Part shown: positions 32,879-42,185 of the stretch, piece after piece
Layout: each line of letters begins with the position of its first letter
Numbering within the stretch: position 1 is the first letter of the stretch
NCBI GenBank assembly: GCA_910588875.1
Contig: CAJURT010000021.1
Location: 1-58,808, forward strand
Source of the DNA: an uncultured Lachnospiraceae bacterium
GTDB lineage: Bacteria; Bacillota; Clostridia; Lachnospirales; Lachnospiraceae
Reading direction: 5' to 3'
DNA length: 58,808 bases
Made by a program: the position numbers and the translations under genes
Notes under the pieces: generated by a model
Database searches by the model: none
What the model was told of the DNA's origin: nothing
Seen by the model: the letters and a program-made list of their open reading frames with translations, nothing else

Positions 32879-34545
32879 AGAGGAGTGGCAGGGCTGGAAA
32901 AGGCTTCCGCCCGGATTTTTGGTTTTTTATGAAGTGCCTGGTTTTTTTGCTGCTGATTGTATTCCTTCTGTATCCCTTTTCCACATTAATATACAGAAGC
33001 TTTTTTGCAAAGGATGTCCCAGGGGTCACACTTTCAAATTTTACGAAGATTTTTACGAAGAAATTTTACTATACGGCTCTGTTCAACAGCCTGTATGTGG
33101 CATTAATCTCCACAGTGATCTGCACGGCCCTGGGGGTTCCCATGGCATATGTCCTGACCCGTTATAATATACCGGGAAAAAAGCTTGTCCACATCCTGAT
33201 TATTATGTCGTTGCTGTCGCCGCCTTTTATCGGTGCATACGCATGGATTATGTTATTTGGCCGTTCCGGTTTTATCACCATGCTGGTATCGAAATATCTG
33301 GGGATAGAACTGCCCACGATTTATGGGAAGACAGGCATTGTCTCAGTTTTTGTCTTTAAGCTGTATCCCTATGTATACCTCTACGTGTCCGGGGCCCTGA
33401 CAACGGTTGACAGCAGCCTGGAGGAGGCAGGGGAGAGCCTTGGCGCCAATAAACTGCAAAGGATACTGTCCGTATCCCTGCCTGTGGTAATGCCTTCTAT
33501 CGCGGCAGGCGCACTGATGGTATTTATGACGGCCCTGGGGGATTTCGGAACCCCGCAGCTGATCGGGGAAGGCTACCGTGTCCTTTCCAGCCAGATCTAT
33601 AAGGAATATTTAAGCGAAACGGGCAGCAATGCCTACATGGCCAGCGCCCTTTCCGTAGTCTTGGTAGGCTGTGCCCTCCTTGTGCTGATGCTGCAAAAGC
33701 TATATATCGCCAGAAAGAATTATATGATGACATCCATGCGGCCGCCAAAGGAAGAGCAGGTCCACGGCTGGCTCCGGGCCATATTATCCGCGCCCGTTTA
33801 TTTGATAATCCTGGTCAGTATGCTGCCCCAGATTACGGTTACGGTGTGTTCTTTCCTGCCATGGAACTTTACCCGCTTTGTAAAGGGGTTTACGTTTGAA
33901 AATTATATGATTATCTTCAACCGGCTTGGGACAAACATAAAAAATACCTTTGTATTTTCCGGCGTGGCGATTGCGGTCATCATCCTGTTGGGGCTGGTGA
34001 TTTCCTATATTGTGGCCAGGCAGAGGGGGATTGCCGGTTCCCTGACGGATTTGCTGATTATGTTTCCCTATGTGATACCTGGTTCTGTCCTTGGCATCTG
34101 TCTGATTGTGGCATTTAATAAAGAACCGCTGATCCTGACAGGGACTGCCGCAATTATTGAGATTTCCTTTATTGTGCGGAAACTCCCCTTCACGGTCCGC
34201 TCCGGTGCAGCTTACCTTTATCAGATGGACTCCGGGGTTGAGGAGGCCTCTGTCAGCCTTGGGGTAAGTCCGATGAAAACCTTTTTTGCGGTGACGGCGC
34301 GCCTGATGATGCCCGGCATGCTTTCGGGGGCCATTTTAAGCTGGATTGCCTGCATCAATGAACTCAGTTCCAGCATTATGCTCTACAGCGGGACAACATC
34401 GACGATTGCAGTGACCATCTATACGGAAACCTTCCGCAATGCACATAACACTGCGGCAGCCCTTGCGACGATTTTGACGTTTACAACCGTGGCGGCACTG
34501 ACCATTTTCTTAAAGCTGAGCAAAGGAAAAGTATCTGTGGTGTGA
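32875..34545 (+). CDS. ABC transporter permease, two fused domains (FbpB-like)
   Basis: A 556-aa inner-membrane permease with about 12 membrane segments in two halves. Each half has an EAA loop that contacts the ATPase: EEAGESLGANKLQRI in the first and EEASVSLGVSPMKTFF in the second. Such fused permeases are typical of ferric-iron (FbpB/SfuB), thiamine or phosphonate importers; the pairing with an FbpC-like ATPase favours iron, but the substrate is not proven. It is translationally coupled to the ATPase upstream, and galT starts within its stop codon (TGATG). Confidence 0.9.
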   Translation: MKRSGRAGKGFRPDFWFFMKCLVFLLLIVFLLYPFSTLIYRSFFAKDVPGVTLSNFTKIFTKKFYYTALFNSLYVALISTVICTALGVPMAYVLTRYNIPGKKLVHILIIMSLLSPPFIGAYAWIMLFGRSGFITMLVSKYLGIELPTIYGKTGIVSVFVFKLYPYVYLYVSGALTTVDSSLEEAGESLGANKLQRILSVSLPVVMPSIAAGALMVFMTALGDFGTPQLIGEGYRVLSSQIYKEYLSETGSNAYMASALSVVLVGCALLVLMLQKLYIARKNYMMTSMRPPKEEQVHGWLRAILSAPVYLIILVSMLPQITVTVCSFLPWNFTRFVKGFTFENYMIIFNRLGTNIKNTFVFSGVAIAVIILLGLVISYIVARQRGIAGSLTDLLIMFPYVIPGSVLGICLIVAFNKEPLILTGTAAIIEISFIVRKLPFTVRSGAAYLYQMDSGVEEASVSLGVSPMKTFFAVTARLMMPGMLSGAILSWIACINELSSSIMLYSGTTSTIAVTIYTETFRNAHNTAAALATILTFTTVAALTIFLKLSKGKVSVV

Positions 34546-36104
34546 TGATGAGTGAAAAAATAGACAGGAAAATAGACAGATTGATACAGTATGGGACGGC
34601 GGCAGAACTGCTGCCTGGCTCAGAACGGATTTATGCAATAAACCTGATTTTGGATTTGCTGAATCTGAAGGAGTATGACGGCCTGTATGTGTGTGATGAG
34701 GCGCTGGGGAAGCGCATGGAACAGGGGGAATACGGGGCGTGCCTGGAAGGGACCCTGGCAGGGCTTCTGGATTATGCAGTTCAAAAGGGGGTTATCCGGG
34801 ACACACAGGCACAGCGGGATATATTCGGCACCAGGCTGATGAACTGCCTGGTTGCCAGGCCCCATGAGGTGATCCGGAAATTTTACCGTTATTACAAAGA
34901 GTCCCCCAAGCAGGCAACGGATTGGTTTTACAAATTTTCAATGGATACGGATTACATACGCAGATACCGCCTGGCAAAGGATGTGCGATGGAGGGTGGAT
35001 ACCGAATACGGGGAGATGGAGATCCTGATCAGCCTGTCCAAACCGGAAAAGGATCCGAGGGATATTGCCAGGACAGCCCGCAGGGCCTCTGTGGACTACC
35101 CCTTATGTGCCCTTTGCCGGGAAAACGAGGGTTTTGCGGGGGATGCCAGCCATGCCCCCCGCCAGAACCACCGGGTGATCCCGCTGGAATTGGGAGGGGA
35201 GGGCTGCAGTTTCCAGTATTCCCCTTACGGATATTTTAACGAGCATTGCATTGTGCTTAACAACCGCCATATCCCCATGGTGATTGACAGGGCGGTGTTT
35301 TGGAAACTGGCTGATTTTGTGGATTTGTTCCCCCACTATTTTATCGGTTCCAATGCGGATCTTCCCTATGTGGGAGGTTCCATCCTTTCCCACGAACATT
35401 TTCAGGGGGGATGCTATGAACTGCCTGTCATGAGGGCCCGGGTGCAGAGCCGGTTTTCTGTCAGCAGGTACCCAAGGACCCAATGCGGGATTCTGTATTG
35501 GCCGGTTTCCACGATCCGCCTGGCCGGCCCTTCCCGGGAAGAGATTGTGGACTTATCGGCACGGATCCTGGATGTCTGGAAGGATTATGAGGACAGGGAG
35601 GCAGGGATTATTGCCTATACGGACGGGGAGAGGCATAATACCATCACCCCCCTTTTAAGGAAGACCGGGAAGGATTATGAAATGTACCTGATGCTGAGGA
35701 ACAACAGGACGTCGAAGGAACGTCCCTATGGGATCTTCCATACGAGGCCCCAGCTGCACCACATCAAAAAAGAAGGGATTGGCATCATCGATGCCCCCGG
35801 ATTGGCGATCCTGCCTTCCCGGCTGGAACGGGAACTGGCTATGCTCTGCGATATCATGGCCCAGGGGAAAAGGACAGAAGAGACAGAGGAACTGAAAAAA
35901 CACAGGGAATGGGCAGAAATGATCAGAGGGAAATATTCCTGGGGCAGCCGGGAGGAATTAGAGAAGATCCTCAGAAAAGAGGTTGGCTGTGCCTTCCAAA
36001 ACATGCTGGAGGATGCCGGGGTGTTTAAAGGGGACGAAAAGGGGAAGGAGGCATTTGGGCGGTTTGTCAGGACACTGTCAGGAGAGTTGCCGGTGGAAGC
36101 TTAG
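34545..36104 (+). CDS. galT: Galactose-1-phosphate uridylyltransferase, class II
   Basis: Leloir-pathway enzyme that exchanges UMP between UDP-glucose and galactose-1-phosphate. The 519-aa protein is of the class II type found in Firmicutes, unrelated in most of its length to E. coli GalT, and carries the characteristic ILSHEHFQGG active-site block and the HNTITPLLRK segment. Start choice: the first ATG overlaps the permease stop by one base; a second ATG at 34548 is equally possible; the GTG at 34542 is less likely. The location behind an iron-type ABC transporter is odd. galK and galE are absent from the window. glf, which uses UDP-galactose, lies 3 kb away on the other strand. Confidence 0.94.
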   Translation: MMSEKIDRKIDRLIQYGTAAELLPGSERIYAINLILDLLNLKEYDGLYVCDEALGKRMEQGEYGACLEGTLAGLLDYAVQKGVIRDTQAQRDIFGTRLMNCLVARPHEVIRKFYRYYKESPKQATDWFYKFSMDTDYIRRYRLAKDVRWRVDTEYGEMEILISLSKPEKDPRDIARTARRASVDYPLCALCRENEGFAGDASHAPRQNHRVIPLELGGEGCSFQYSPYGYFNEHCIVLNNRHIPMVIDRAVFWKLADFVDLFPHYFIGSNADLPYVGGSILSHEHFQGGCYELPVMRARVQSRFSVSRYPRTQCGILYWPVSTIRLAGPSREEIVDLSARILDVWKDYEDREAGIIAYTDGERHNTITPLLRKTGKDYEMYLMLRNNRTSKERPYGIFHTRPQLHHIKKEGIGIIDAPGLAILPSRLERELAMLCDIMAQGKRTEETEELKKHREWAEMIRGKYSWGSREELEKILRKEVGCAFQNMLEDAGVFKGDEKGKEAFGRFVRTLSGELPVEA

Positions 36105-36138
36105 ATATTGCCCGGGACGGCCGGCGGCAAAGTTCGTG

Positions 36139-36167
36139 TTGCGGATGCCTGGGAAAACTGGTACAAT
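36139..36167 (+). promoter_or_regulatory. Promoter of malQ
   Basis: TTGCGG (36139-36144), a 17-bp spacer and TACAAT (36162-36167), in the gap between galT and malQ. malQ could be expressed apart from the ABC-galT operon. Confidence 0.5.
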
Positions 36168-36233
36168 GGAGGAAAGATTCCCGGCTGGAAAAGACCGAAA
36201 ATGGGAATCAGAAATGAGAGGGTAAAAGAGAAC

Positions 36234-37769
36234 ATGAAACGGGAATGCGGAATGCTCCTTCCGGTGGCGAGCCTTCCATCCAATTACGGGATCGGCGCTT
36301 TTTCCAAGGAGGCATATGAGTTTGTGGACCGGCTGGCAGAGGCAGGGCAGCAGTACTGGCAAATCCTTCCCCTCGGCCCCACCGGGTATGGGGATTCCCC
36401 CTACCAGTCCTTCAGCGCCTTTGCGGGGAATCCCTATTTTATCGATTTGGAGCAGCTGGTAAAAGAGGGGCTTTTAACAAAGGAAGAGTGCGGGAAGGCT
36501 GACTTCGGGGCAAGTGAGAGGGATATTGATTATGGGAAGCTATATGAGAACCGTTTTCCCCTGCTGAAAAAGGCCTTCCTCCGGTGGAAGAAACGGCAAA
36601 AAAGGCTGGGGAAGGAGGGGATTAGGCTCTTTTTGGAACGTTCTTTGGCGCCTGAGACCAGGGAATACTGTTTCTTTATGGCAGTGAAAAACGACTTTGC
36701 CGGCAAAAGCTGGGAGGAGTGGGATGAGGATATCCGCCTGCGGGATGTGGTGGTGATGGAAAAGTACCGGCAGCGGCTGGAGGAGGAGATCGAATTTTAC
36801 GAGTTCCAGCAGTACCAGTTTGAGCGGCAGTGGAGGCTGTTGAAAAACTATGCCAACAAAAAGGGAATCCGTATCCTGGGGGATATTCCCATCTATGTGG
36901 CCTTTGACAGTGCAGACAGCTGGGCACACCCGGAACTGTTCCAGTTTGATGAGGATAACAGGCCAAAGGCGGTGGCAGGATGCCCTCCGGATGCATTTTC
37001 TGCCACAGGCCAGCTTTGGGGTAATCCCTTATATAGCTGGGATTACCACGCAAAGACCGGGTACGGCTGGTGGATCCGGCGGATGGAATACTGTTTCCGG
37101 CTCTATGATACGGTGAGGGTGGATCATTTCCGGGGATTTGACGAATATTGGTCCATTCCCGCCGGGGATGAGACGGCGCAGAACGGGCATTGGGAGAAGG
37201 GGCCGGGCATTGGTTTGTTTTTGGAAATGAAAAAACATTTTGGGAAGCTGGATATCATTGCCGAGGATCTGGGCTTTCTGACGCCTTCGGTGAGGAAGCT
37301 TGTTGAGGATACGGGTTTTCCCGGGATGAAGGTGTTGGAATTTGCTTTTGATGATACACAAGACAGCGATTATCTGACCCATAAATACCAGGAAAACTGT
37401 GTGGTCTATACCGGAACCCATGACAATGACACACTGCAGGGCTGGTATGGAAAACTGGATCCCCAGCTGCGCCGGTTTGCCATGGATTATGTGGGCAATG
37501 AGTGGACGCCCCCCGAAGAGATCCATTGGGATTTTATCCGGCTGGCGTTGAGGAGCAAGGCAAGGCTTGCCGTTATCCCGGTGCAGGATTACCTGGGGCT
37601 GGGGAGCAGTGGGCGGATCAACGAGCCGTCCACCTTGGGGAAAAACTGGAGGTGGAGGATGGCCAAGGGGGATCTGACGCCGGAACTTGTGGAAAAATGC
37701 CGGAACCTGGCCCGATGGTACGGGAGGGCAGGGGAAGGGCAGCAAAGCAAAAATACAGCAGAGAATTAA
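36234..37769 (+). CDS. malQ: 4-alpha-glucanotransferase (amylomaltase), GH77
   Basis: Disproportionates maltooligosaccharides by moving glucan chains, feeding maltodextrin or glycogen breakdown in the cytosol. 511 aa, standard for the Firmicute form. It has the N-terminal ILPLGPTGYGDSPYQSFSAF, the nucleophile region VRVDHFRGFDEYWSIP (Asp in RVDH), the acid/base region IIAEDLGFLTP (Glu in AEDL), and TGTHDNDTLQGW. The chosen ATG gives MKRECGMLLPVASLPS; longer in-frame starts at 36201 lack homology. It is closed by the terminator at 37774-37822. Confidence 0.95.
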   Translation: MKRECGMLLPVASLPSNYGIGAFSKEAYEFVDRLAEAGQQYWQILPLGPTGYGDSPYQSFSAFAGNPYFIDLEQLVKEGLLTKEECGKADFGASERDIDYGKLYENRFPLLKKAFLRWKKRQKRLGKEGIRLFLERSLAPETREYCFFMAVKNDFAGKSWEEWDEDIRLRDVVVMEKYRQRLEEEIEFYEFQQYQFERQWRLLKNYANKKGIRILGDIPIYVAFDSADSWAHPELFQFDEDNRPKAVAGCPPDAFSATGQLWGNPLYSWDYHAKTGYGWWIRRMEYCFRLYDTVRVDHFRGFDEYWSIPAGDETAQNGHWEKGPGIGLFLEMKKHFGKLDIIAEDLGFLTPSVRKLVEDTGFPGMKVLEFAFDDTQDSDYLTHKYQENCVVYTGTHDNDTLQGWYGKLDPQLRRFAMDYVGNEWTPPEEIHWDFIRLALRSKARLAVIPVQDYLGLGSSGRINEPSTLGKNWRWRMAKGDLTPELVEKCRNLARWYGRAGEGQQSKNTAEN

Positions 37770-37773
37770 AATT

Positions 37774-37822
37774 TTACCCTCAGCGGCTAAGAGACAGATA
37801 CTCTTTACCGCTGAGGGTATTG
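37774..37822. terminator. Bidirectional terminator between malQ and the next gene
   Basis: ACCCTCAGCGG (37776-37786) pairs with CCGCTGAGGGT (37808-37818), with further TAAGAG/CTCTT pairing inside. It is flanked by A-rich (5') and T-rich (3') sequence and sits between convergent stops, so it can end both transcripts. Confidence 0.88.
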
Positions 37823-37824
37823 GT

Positions 37825-38664
37825 TTATTCGATCACAATTGAGACATCCTCCCCCGGGGAAGATGCATCTGTCCCGTCTCCGGAGGAGGACTCGGAAGCT
37901 GCTTCATTAGTCTCCTCCCCCAAAGGCTGTTCCCCGGAGGCATCCGGGACGCTCTCGGCGCCGTTGTCGGCCTCAAGCACGTCTAAATTCCCCTCCTTAT
38001 GGGTACTGAAGGTTTTTTGGGCTTCGTTGCCGGCCTTGTCCTGTATGTAGACGTGGAGCCCGTTTAAATCCATCTCAAATTTCAGTTCATAGTCAATGGT
38101 GTTGTCGGCAGTGTTCTCCATGCGCTCGGTTGACAGGGGGCTCAGCTGCTGGCCGGCGGAATCAACGGCATAAATGCTGTCGGGGTTCACAAGGGACTGG
38201 CTGTCACTGACCCGCAAAGTCAGGATCCCATCCTCAAGGGTGGCATTCTCAAAGGAAGGCGGGTTGTCGTCTAAGATATTCACATGCCGGAAAACTGTGG
38301 TGGACATGCCGTTTATGCCGACAACCGTAGCCTCCAGCACGCCGTTGCGGGTTACAGGCACGGTGTAGGAACGTCGTTTCCCTTTGGTCAGTTCCAATTC
38401 CTCCCCGTCCATATTGACAGCCATGGATTTGACCGGAATCCAGGATTCCACCGTCATCGTGGCTTCGGAAGAAAGGTAATCATTGGTATCGTGGACTTCC
38501 AGGGTAATGTCAGGGGTGGAAGTGACGCAATAGAACAGGATGCTGTTGAACACAATAAACGGCAATATATAGAAAAGCAGCAGTTCCGGCATGCCGCCGG
38601 ATATTTTTTTCTGGTTCTTGTGCCTGCCGCCGGAGCGGTATGGGGATTTCTGATAGTATTCCAT
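37825..38664 (-). CDS. Membrane-anchored extracytoplasmic protein, unrecognised
   Basis: A 279-aa protein with a basic cytoplasmic N-terminus (about 1-25), one membrane helix (about 26-48, PELLLFYILPFIVFNSILFY) and an external region. The external part seems to hold two Ig-like beta domains (about 52-125 and 130-225; the second begins NPPSFENATLEDGILTL and resembles cadherin/Big-like folds), and an acidic Ser/Glu-rich tail (about 230-279). No enzymatic motif. AAAGGAG precedes the ATG and a promoter is at 38698-38726 (minus). Possibly a cell-surface scaffold; function unknown. Confidence 0.75.
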   Translation of the reverse strand: MEYYQKSPYRSGGRHKNQKKISGGMPELLLFYILPFIVFNSILFYCVTSTPDITLEVHDTNDYLSSEATMTVESWIPVKSMAVNMDGEELELTKGKRRSYTVPVTRNGVLEATVVGINGMSTTVFRHVNILDDNPPSFENATLEDGILTLRVSDSQSLVNPDSIYAVDSAGQQLSPLSTERMENTADNTIDYELKFEMDLNGLHVYIQDKAGNEAQKTFSTHKEGNLDVLEADNGAESVPDASGEQPLGEETNEAASESSSGDGTDASSPGEDVSIVIE

Positions 38665-38697
38665 AAAACTTAAACTCCTTTAGATTTTCTTCACCTT

Positions 38698-38726
38698 AGC
38701 ATAGCAGAAATGCAGGGTTTTTACAA
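38698..38726 (-). promoter_or_regulatory. Promoter of the Ig-like protein gene
   Basis: Minus strand TTGTAA (38721-38726), a 17-bp spacer and TATGCT (38698-38703), 34 bp before the ATG. Confidence 0.5.
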
Positions 38727-38760
38727 GTGAACTTTTTCTTACCATTCTATTTTTCCACAC

Positions 38761-38790
38761 TTGTCAATTCCGTCCCACATATGATATGAT
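38761..38790 (+). promoter_or_regulatory. Promoter of cysE
   Basis: TTGTCA (38761-38766), an 18-bp spacer and TATGAT (38785-38790), about 68 bp before cysE. The leader is too short for a T-box or SAM riboswitch, and none was recognised. Confidence 0.5.
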
Positions 38791-38858
38791 AAAGGGCATG
38801 TGTTACCTGAGGGTACCAAAAGAAAAATGCCCAGGAAAAGAAAAAGAGGTTGGTAAGG

Positions 38859-39497
38859 ATGATTTTTAAGGATATTTGGCTGGATGTGAAGGCAGTACAG
38901 GAGCGGGACCCGGCGGCGAGGAGCGCCCTTGAGGTGCTGCTGCTCTACCAGGGGGTCCATGCCCTGATCTGGCACCGTTTTGCACATTGGTTCTATAAAC
39001 ATGGCATGTTTTTCATGGCAAGGCTGATCTCCCAGATAGCCCGGTTCTGGACCTTGATTGAGATCCACCCGGGGGCAGAACTTGGCCATGGGATCCTGAT
39101 TGACCATGGCTGTGGCGTAGTGATTGGCGAGACCACGGTGGTGGGGGATAACTGCACCATCTATCAGGGTGTGACCCTGGGGGGCGTGGGGTTAAATAAG
39201 GGGAAGCGCCACCCTACCCTGGGAAATAATGTGACTGTGGGCGCCGGGGCGAAGATCCTGGGAGCCTTTGAGGTGGGGGACAACTGCACCATTGCGGCGA
39301 ATGCAGTTCTGTTAAAGCCCCTGGAGAATGATACCACGGCGGTGGGAATACCGGCACGCCCGGTCAAGGTGGGCGGGGTTCCGGTTCCCAAAAAGCAGAT
39401 TGCTGCTGCCGTGACGATGGAGCAGTATGCGCGGATGGAGGAGCGGGTGCTGAAACTGGAAGAGGAACTGGAAAAACTCCGCAGGGAGAAGGGATAA
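38859..39497 (+). CDS. cysE: Serine O-acetyltransferase
   Basis: Makes O-acetylserine from serine and acetyl-CoA, the precursor of cysteine. The 212-aa protein has the short N-terminal helical region and the left-handed beta-helix with hexapeptide repeats (IHPGAELGHGILIDHGCGVV, then GETTVVGDNCTIYQGVTLGG). The catalytic His/Asp pair lies in IDHG and GKRHPTLG. The C-terminal tail (about 180-212) is a predicted coiled coil, MEERVLKLEEELEKLRRE, in place of the usual short Ile-ending CysK-binding tail, so assembly with CysK may differ. The ATG at 38859 is preferred over the TTG at 38850. The TtcA-like gene starts 25 bp later. Confidence 0.94.
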   Translation: MIFKDIWLDVKAVQERDPAARSALEVLLLYQGVHALIWHRFAHWFYKHGMFFMARLISQIARFWTLIEIHPGAELGHGILIDHGCGVVIGETTVVGDNCTIYQGVTLGGVGLNKGKRHPTLGNNVTVGAGAKILGAFEVGDNCTIAANAVLLKPLENDTTAVGIPARPVKVGGVPVPKKQIAAAVTMEQYARMEERVLKLEEELEKLRREKG

Positions 39498-39522
39498 ACG
39501 GCAGAAGGAAGGCACAAAGAAT

Positions 39523-40380
39523 ATGGAAGATCGCTGCCGCGAGATTGAACGCAGCATTATCAAACGGTTCCGCAAGGAAATTTGGCGCCCGTTTGTGCGG
39601 GCTTTAAATGAATACGACATGATAGCGGAAGGGGACAGCATTGCCGTCTGCATTTCTGGGGGCAAGGATTCCATGCTGCTGGCCAAATGCATGCAGGAGA
39701 TACTCCGCCACGGAAAGATGGCATTCGGGTTAAAATTCCTGGTGATGGATCCGGGCTACCATCCGGCCAACCGGGCGCTGATTGAAGAAAATGCGGCGCT
39801 TATGGGGATTCCCATCCATATTTTCCGGTCAGATATTTTTGATACGGTGGTGGATGCGGGCGGGTCGCCCTGCTATCTCTGTGCCCGGATGCGCCGGGGG
39901 AATTTGTATGCCAATGCCAGGGAGTTAGGGTGCAACAAGATTGCCCTGGGGCACCATTTCGACGATGTGATTGAGACTATCCTGATGAGCATGCTATACG
40001 GCGCACAGGTCAACACCATGATGCCAAAGCTGCACAGCACCAATTTTGAAGGCATGGAACTGATCCGCCCCTTGTATCTGGTGAAGGAGGGGGATATCCT
40101 GGCATGGAAGGAGTATAACCATTTGCGTTTCCTGCAATGTGCCTGCAGGTTCACGGAGCAGATAGCCAGGGAACGTGCCCTGGAGGAGGAGGTCCATACC
40201 TCCAAAAGGCAGGAGATGAAGGCCCTGATTGAACATTTCCGGCAGGTTAATCCCCATATTGAGACGAATATTTTCAAAAGCGTGGAGAACGTAAACCTGG
40301 ATGCCTGCCTTGGCTACGTGAAGGACGGGGTGCGGCATCATTTCTTGGATGGATATGGACAACAAAAATCCCAATCATAA
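39523..40380 (+). CDS. TtcA-like tRNA 2-thiolation ATPase
   Basis: A 285-aa PP-loop ATPase that activates a tRNA base for thiolation. It has the PP-loop motif CISGGKDSM (43-51), C117-x2-C120 in GGSPCYLCARMRRG, and GHHFDDVIET; these match TtcA, which makes 2-thiocytidine at tRNA position 32 using a 4Fe-4S cluster. A third Cys is available in LQCACRF near 205. Clostridia contain several TtcA/TtuA paralogs, so the exact nucleotide is uncertain. It follows cysE, so the pair may link cysteine supply and sulfur transfer. Its stop codon overlaps the putative sigma-E promoter of sipL. Confidence 0.86.
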   Translation: MEDRCREIERSIIKRFRKEIWRPFVRALNEYDMIAEGDSIAVCISGGKDSMLLAKCMQEILRHGKMAFGLKFLVMDPGYHPANRALIEENAALMGIPIHIFRSDIFDTVVDAGGSPCYLCARMRRGNLYANARELGCNKIALGHHFDDVIETILMSMLYGAQVNTMMPKLHSTNFEGMELIRPLYLVKEGDILAWKEYNHLRFLQCACRFTEQIARERALEEEVHTSKRQEMKALIEHFRQVNPHIETNIFKSVENVNLDACLGYVKDGVRHHFLDGYGQQKSQS

Positions 40381-40403
40381 TTTGGGGGGCATCCACATAC
40401 ACT
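40375..40403 (+). promoter_or_regulatory. Putative sigma-E (sporulation) promoter of sipL
   Basis: TCATAAT (40375-40381), a 14-bp spacer and CATACACT (40396-40403). The -10 fits the mother-cell sigma-E pattern CATACAHT exactly and the -35 fits KMATATT in six of seven positions. It sits 43 bp before sipL, a gene expected to be mother-cell expressed. A small inverted repeat (ACTTTCTATT/AATAGAAAGT) follows in the leader. Confidence 0.6.
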
Positions 40404-40446
40404 TTCTATTAAAAAAGGAAAATAGAAAGTAAGGTGGGTGCTTTTT

Positions 40447-42027
40447 ATGTTGGAACTGGTGAAACAAAACATTCATATGAACCGCTGGAAAAATCAGGTC
40501 AGTACGCAAGTGACCCTGGATGACGATTTCATCGTGCCAGACACCATGAGTGATATTGCCCAGGTAATCCTGGACGCGGCCGAGATCCAGCTGGAGCCGC
40601 TGAAGAGCCAGAATGAACGGGTGGTGATCCGGGGAAAACTGGATTTCCACGTGTTATACAGGAAGGAAGAGGGCGGGCTGCAGACCCTTGGCGGGCTGAT
40701 CCCCTTTGAGGAGACAGTCAATGTGCCGGGGCTGGAGGAAAAGGATTATGTGGGGGTCAGCTGGCAGATAGAGGATCTGAATGCGGATATTATCAACTCA
40801 AGGAAGCTTAGCATCAAAGGAATTGTGACGCTGGAAGTGAAGGTGGAGGCCCTGTTTGACACCGAGACGGCAGTGGAATTGGGGGCTGTGGAGGATGAGG
40901 AGGACGGAATCCCCCAGGTGGAGACATTGAAGCGCACGATTGATGTGGCAGCCATTGTCCTCAGGCGCAAGGATACCCACCGGCTGAAGGAGGAGATCAC
41001 CCTGTCCGGGACAAAGCCGGCCATTGACAAGATTTTGTGGTCGGAAATGCGCCTTTGCGGCGTCACCACCAGGCCGTTGGACGGGAAGATCCATCTGGAG
41101 GGAAACCTGATGGTTTTTGTGATTTATGAGGGTGAGGGCGAAAGCGCCATGGTCCAGTGGGTGGAAGAGGCCATTCCTTTTTCCGGGGAGGTGGAGATGC
41201 AGGGGGCTGTGGAAGAGATGATCCCGGCGATTTCTGCGCGTCTGATACATAAAGGGGTTGAGGGAAAGCCGGATTATGATGGCGAGATGAGGGAACTGGA
41301 TGTGGATGCGGTGATTGAACTGGATATCCGGCTTTACGAGGAACAGCAGCTGGATATTTTAAGCGACATTTATGCCACCAACCGGGAGTTGGAGGTGGAT
41401 ATGGGGGAGGCCTGTTTTGACCATATCCTGACAAGGAATACAGGAAAGTGCAAGATCGCAGAAAAAGTATCTGTGGGCAGCGGGGCCCGGGCCCTTCAGA
41501 TCTGCCACAGCAGCGGCGTGGTGAAGCTGGATGAGGTGGAGGCAAAGGAAAATACGCTGGTTATGGATGGGGCATTGGAGGTGAGGATTTTGTACCTCAC
41601 AGATGATGACAGCCGTCCGGTCCAGTCGGTGACAGAACTTCTGCCCTTCCACTACGAGGCGGAGGTGCCGGATATCCGCGAGGACAGTGTCTGGTATCTG
41701 GAAACGGACATGGAGCAGCTGACGGCAGCGATGGTCGGCGGGGATACGGTGGAAGTAAAGGCTGTGATCCTGCTGGATATGCTGGTGCTGCAGCCGGTGC
41801 GTCAGATGGTGATCAAACAGGCGGAGACAGCGCCCCTGGATACCAAGAAGCTGCAGCAGCTGCCGGGGATCGTGGGCTATTTGGTACAGGAAGGGGATAC
41901 TTTGTGGGAGATTGCCAAGAAGTTCCACACCACGGTAGAAAATATCATGACCACCAACAGCCTGGCTTCCGATTCCGTGCGGCCGGGGGACTGCCTGATC
42001 CTGGTGAAAGAGATTGTCCGCGCATAG
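40447..42027 (+). CDS. sipL: Spore coat morphogenetic protein SipL
   Basis: A 526-aa protein made of repeated DUF3794 domains (three, beginning near residues 20, 180 and 310, each with a pattern such as GKLDFHVLYRKEEGG or GALEVRILYLTDDD) and a C-terminal LysM domain (about 478-526, YLVQEGDTLWEIAKKFHTT). This is the architecture of SipL, which in Clostridioides binds SpoIVA through its LysM domain and encases the forespore. The ATG at 40447 is preferred over the GTG at 40438; AAGGTGGG precedes it. The sigma-E-like promoter supports a sporulation role. Its presence is good evidence that the organism forms spores. Confidence 0.9.
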   Translation: MLELVKQNIHMNRWKNQVSTQVTLDDDFIVPDTMSDIAQVILDAAEIQLEPLKSQNERVVIRGKLDFHVLYRKEEGGLQTLGGLIPFEETVNVPGLEEKDYVGVSWQIEDLNADIINSRKLSIKGIVTLEVKVEALFDTETAVELGAVEDEEDGIPQVETLKRTIDVAAIVLRRKDTHRLKEEITLSGTKPAIDKILWSEMRLCGVTTRPLDGKIHLEGNLMVFVIYEGEGESAMVQWVEEAIPFSGEVEMQGAVEEMIPAISARLIHKGVEGKPDYDGEMRELDVDAVIELDIRLYEEQQLDILSDIYATNRELEVDMGEACFDHILTRNTGKCKIAEKVSVGSGARALQICHSSGVVKLDEVEAKENTLVMDGALEVRILYLTDDDSRPVQSVTELLPFHYEAEVPDIREDSVWYLETDMEQLTAAMVGGDTVEVKAVILLDMLVLQPVRQMVIKQAETAPLDTKKLQQLPGIVGYLVQEGDTLWEIAKKFHTTVENIMTTNSLASDSVRPGDCLILVKEIVRA

Positions 42028-42059
42028 CAGGCAAATGCAGGCAAAAAATACCAGCAGTT

Positions 42060-42106
42060 TCTGCCGTCTATCCGGAAATACTATTTTCGGATAGACGGGA
42101 AGCACA
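42060..42106 (+). terminator. Terminator of sipL
   Basis: CCGTCTATCCGGAAA (42064-42078) pairs with TTTCGGATAGACGG (42085-42098) with one bulged base. The downstream T-run is weak (ACATTTTC). Confidence 0.75.
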
Positions 42107-42135
42107 TTTTCAGCGCAGGCGGTATATACTGTATT

Positions 42136-42185
42136 AGGAAGGAAAAATATCCGGCAAAGCGCGCCGGTGGCGCGTCTTGCCGGAT
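42136..42185 (-). terminator. Terminator on the minus strand, downstream of hpf
   Basis: On the minus strand ATCCGGCAAGACGCGCC pairs with GGCGCGCTTTGCCGGAT (42149-42185), followed by ATTTTTCC. It is the first terminator after hpf, 158 bp beyond its stop. Confidence 0.8.
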
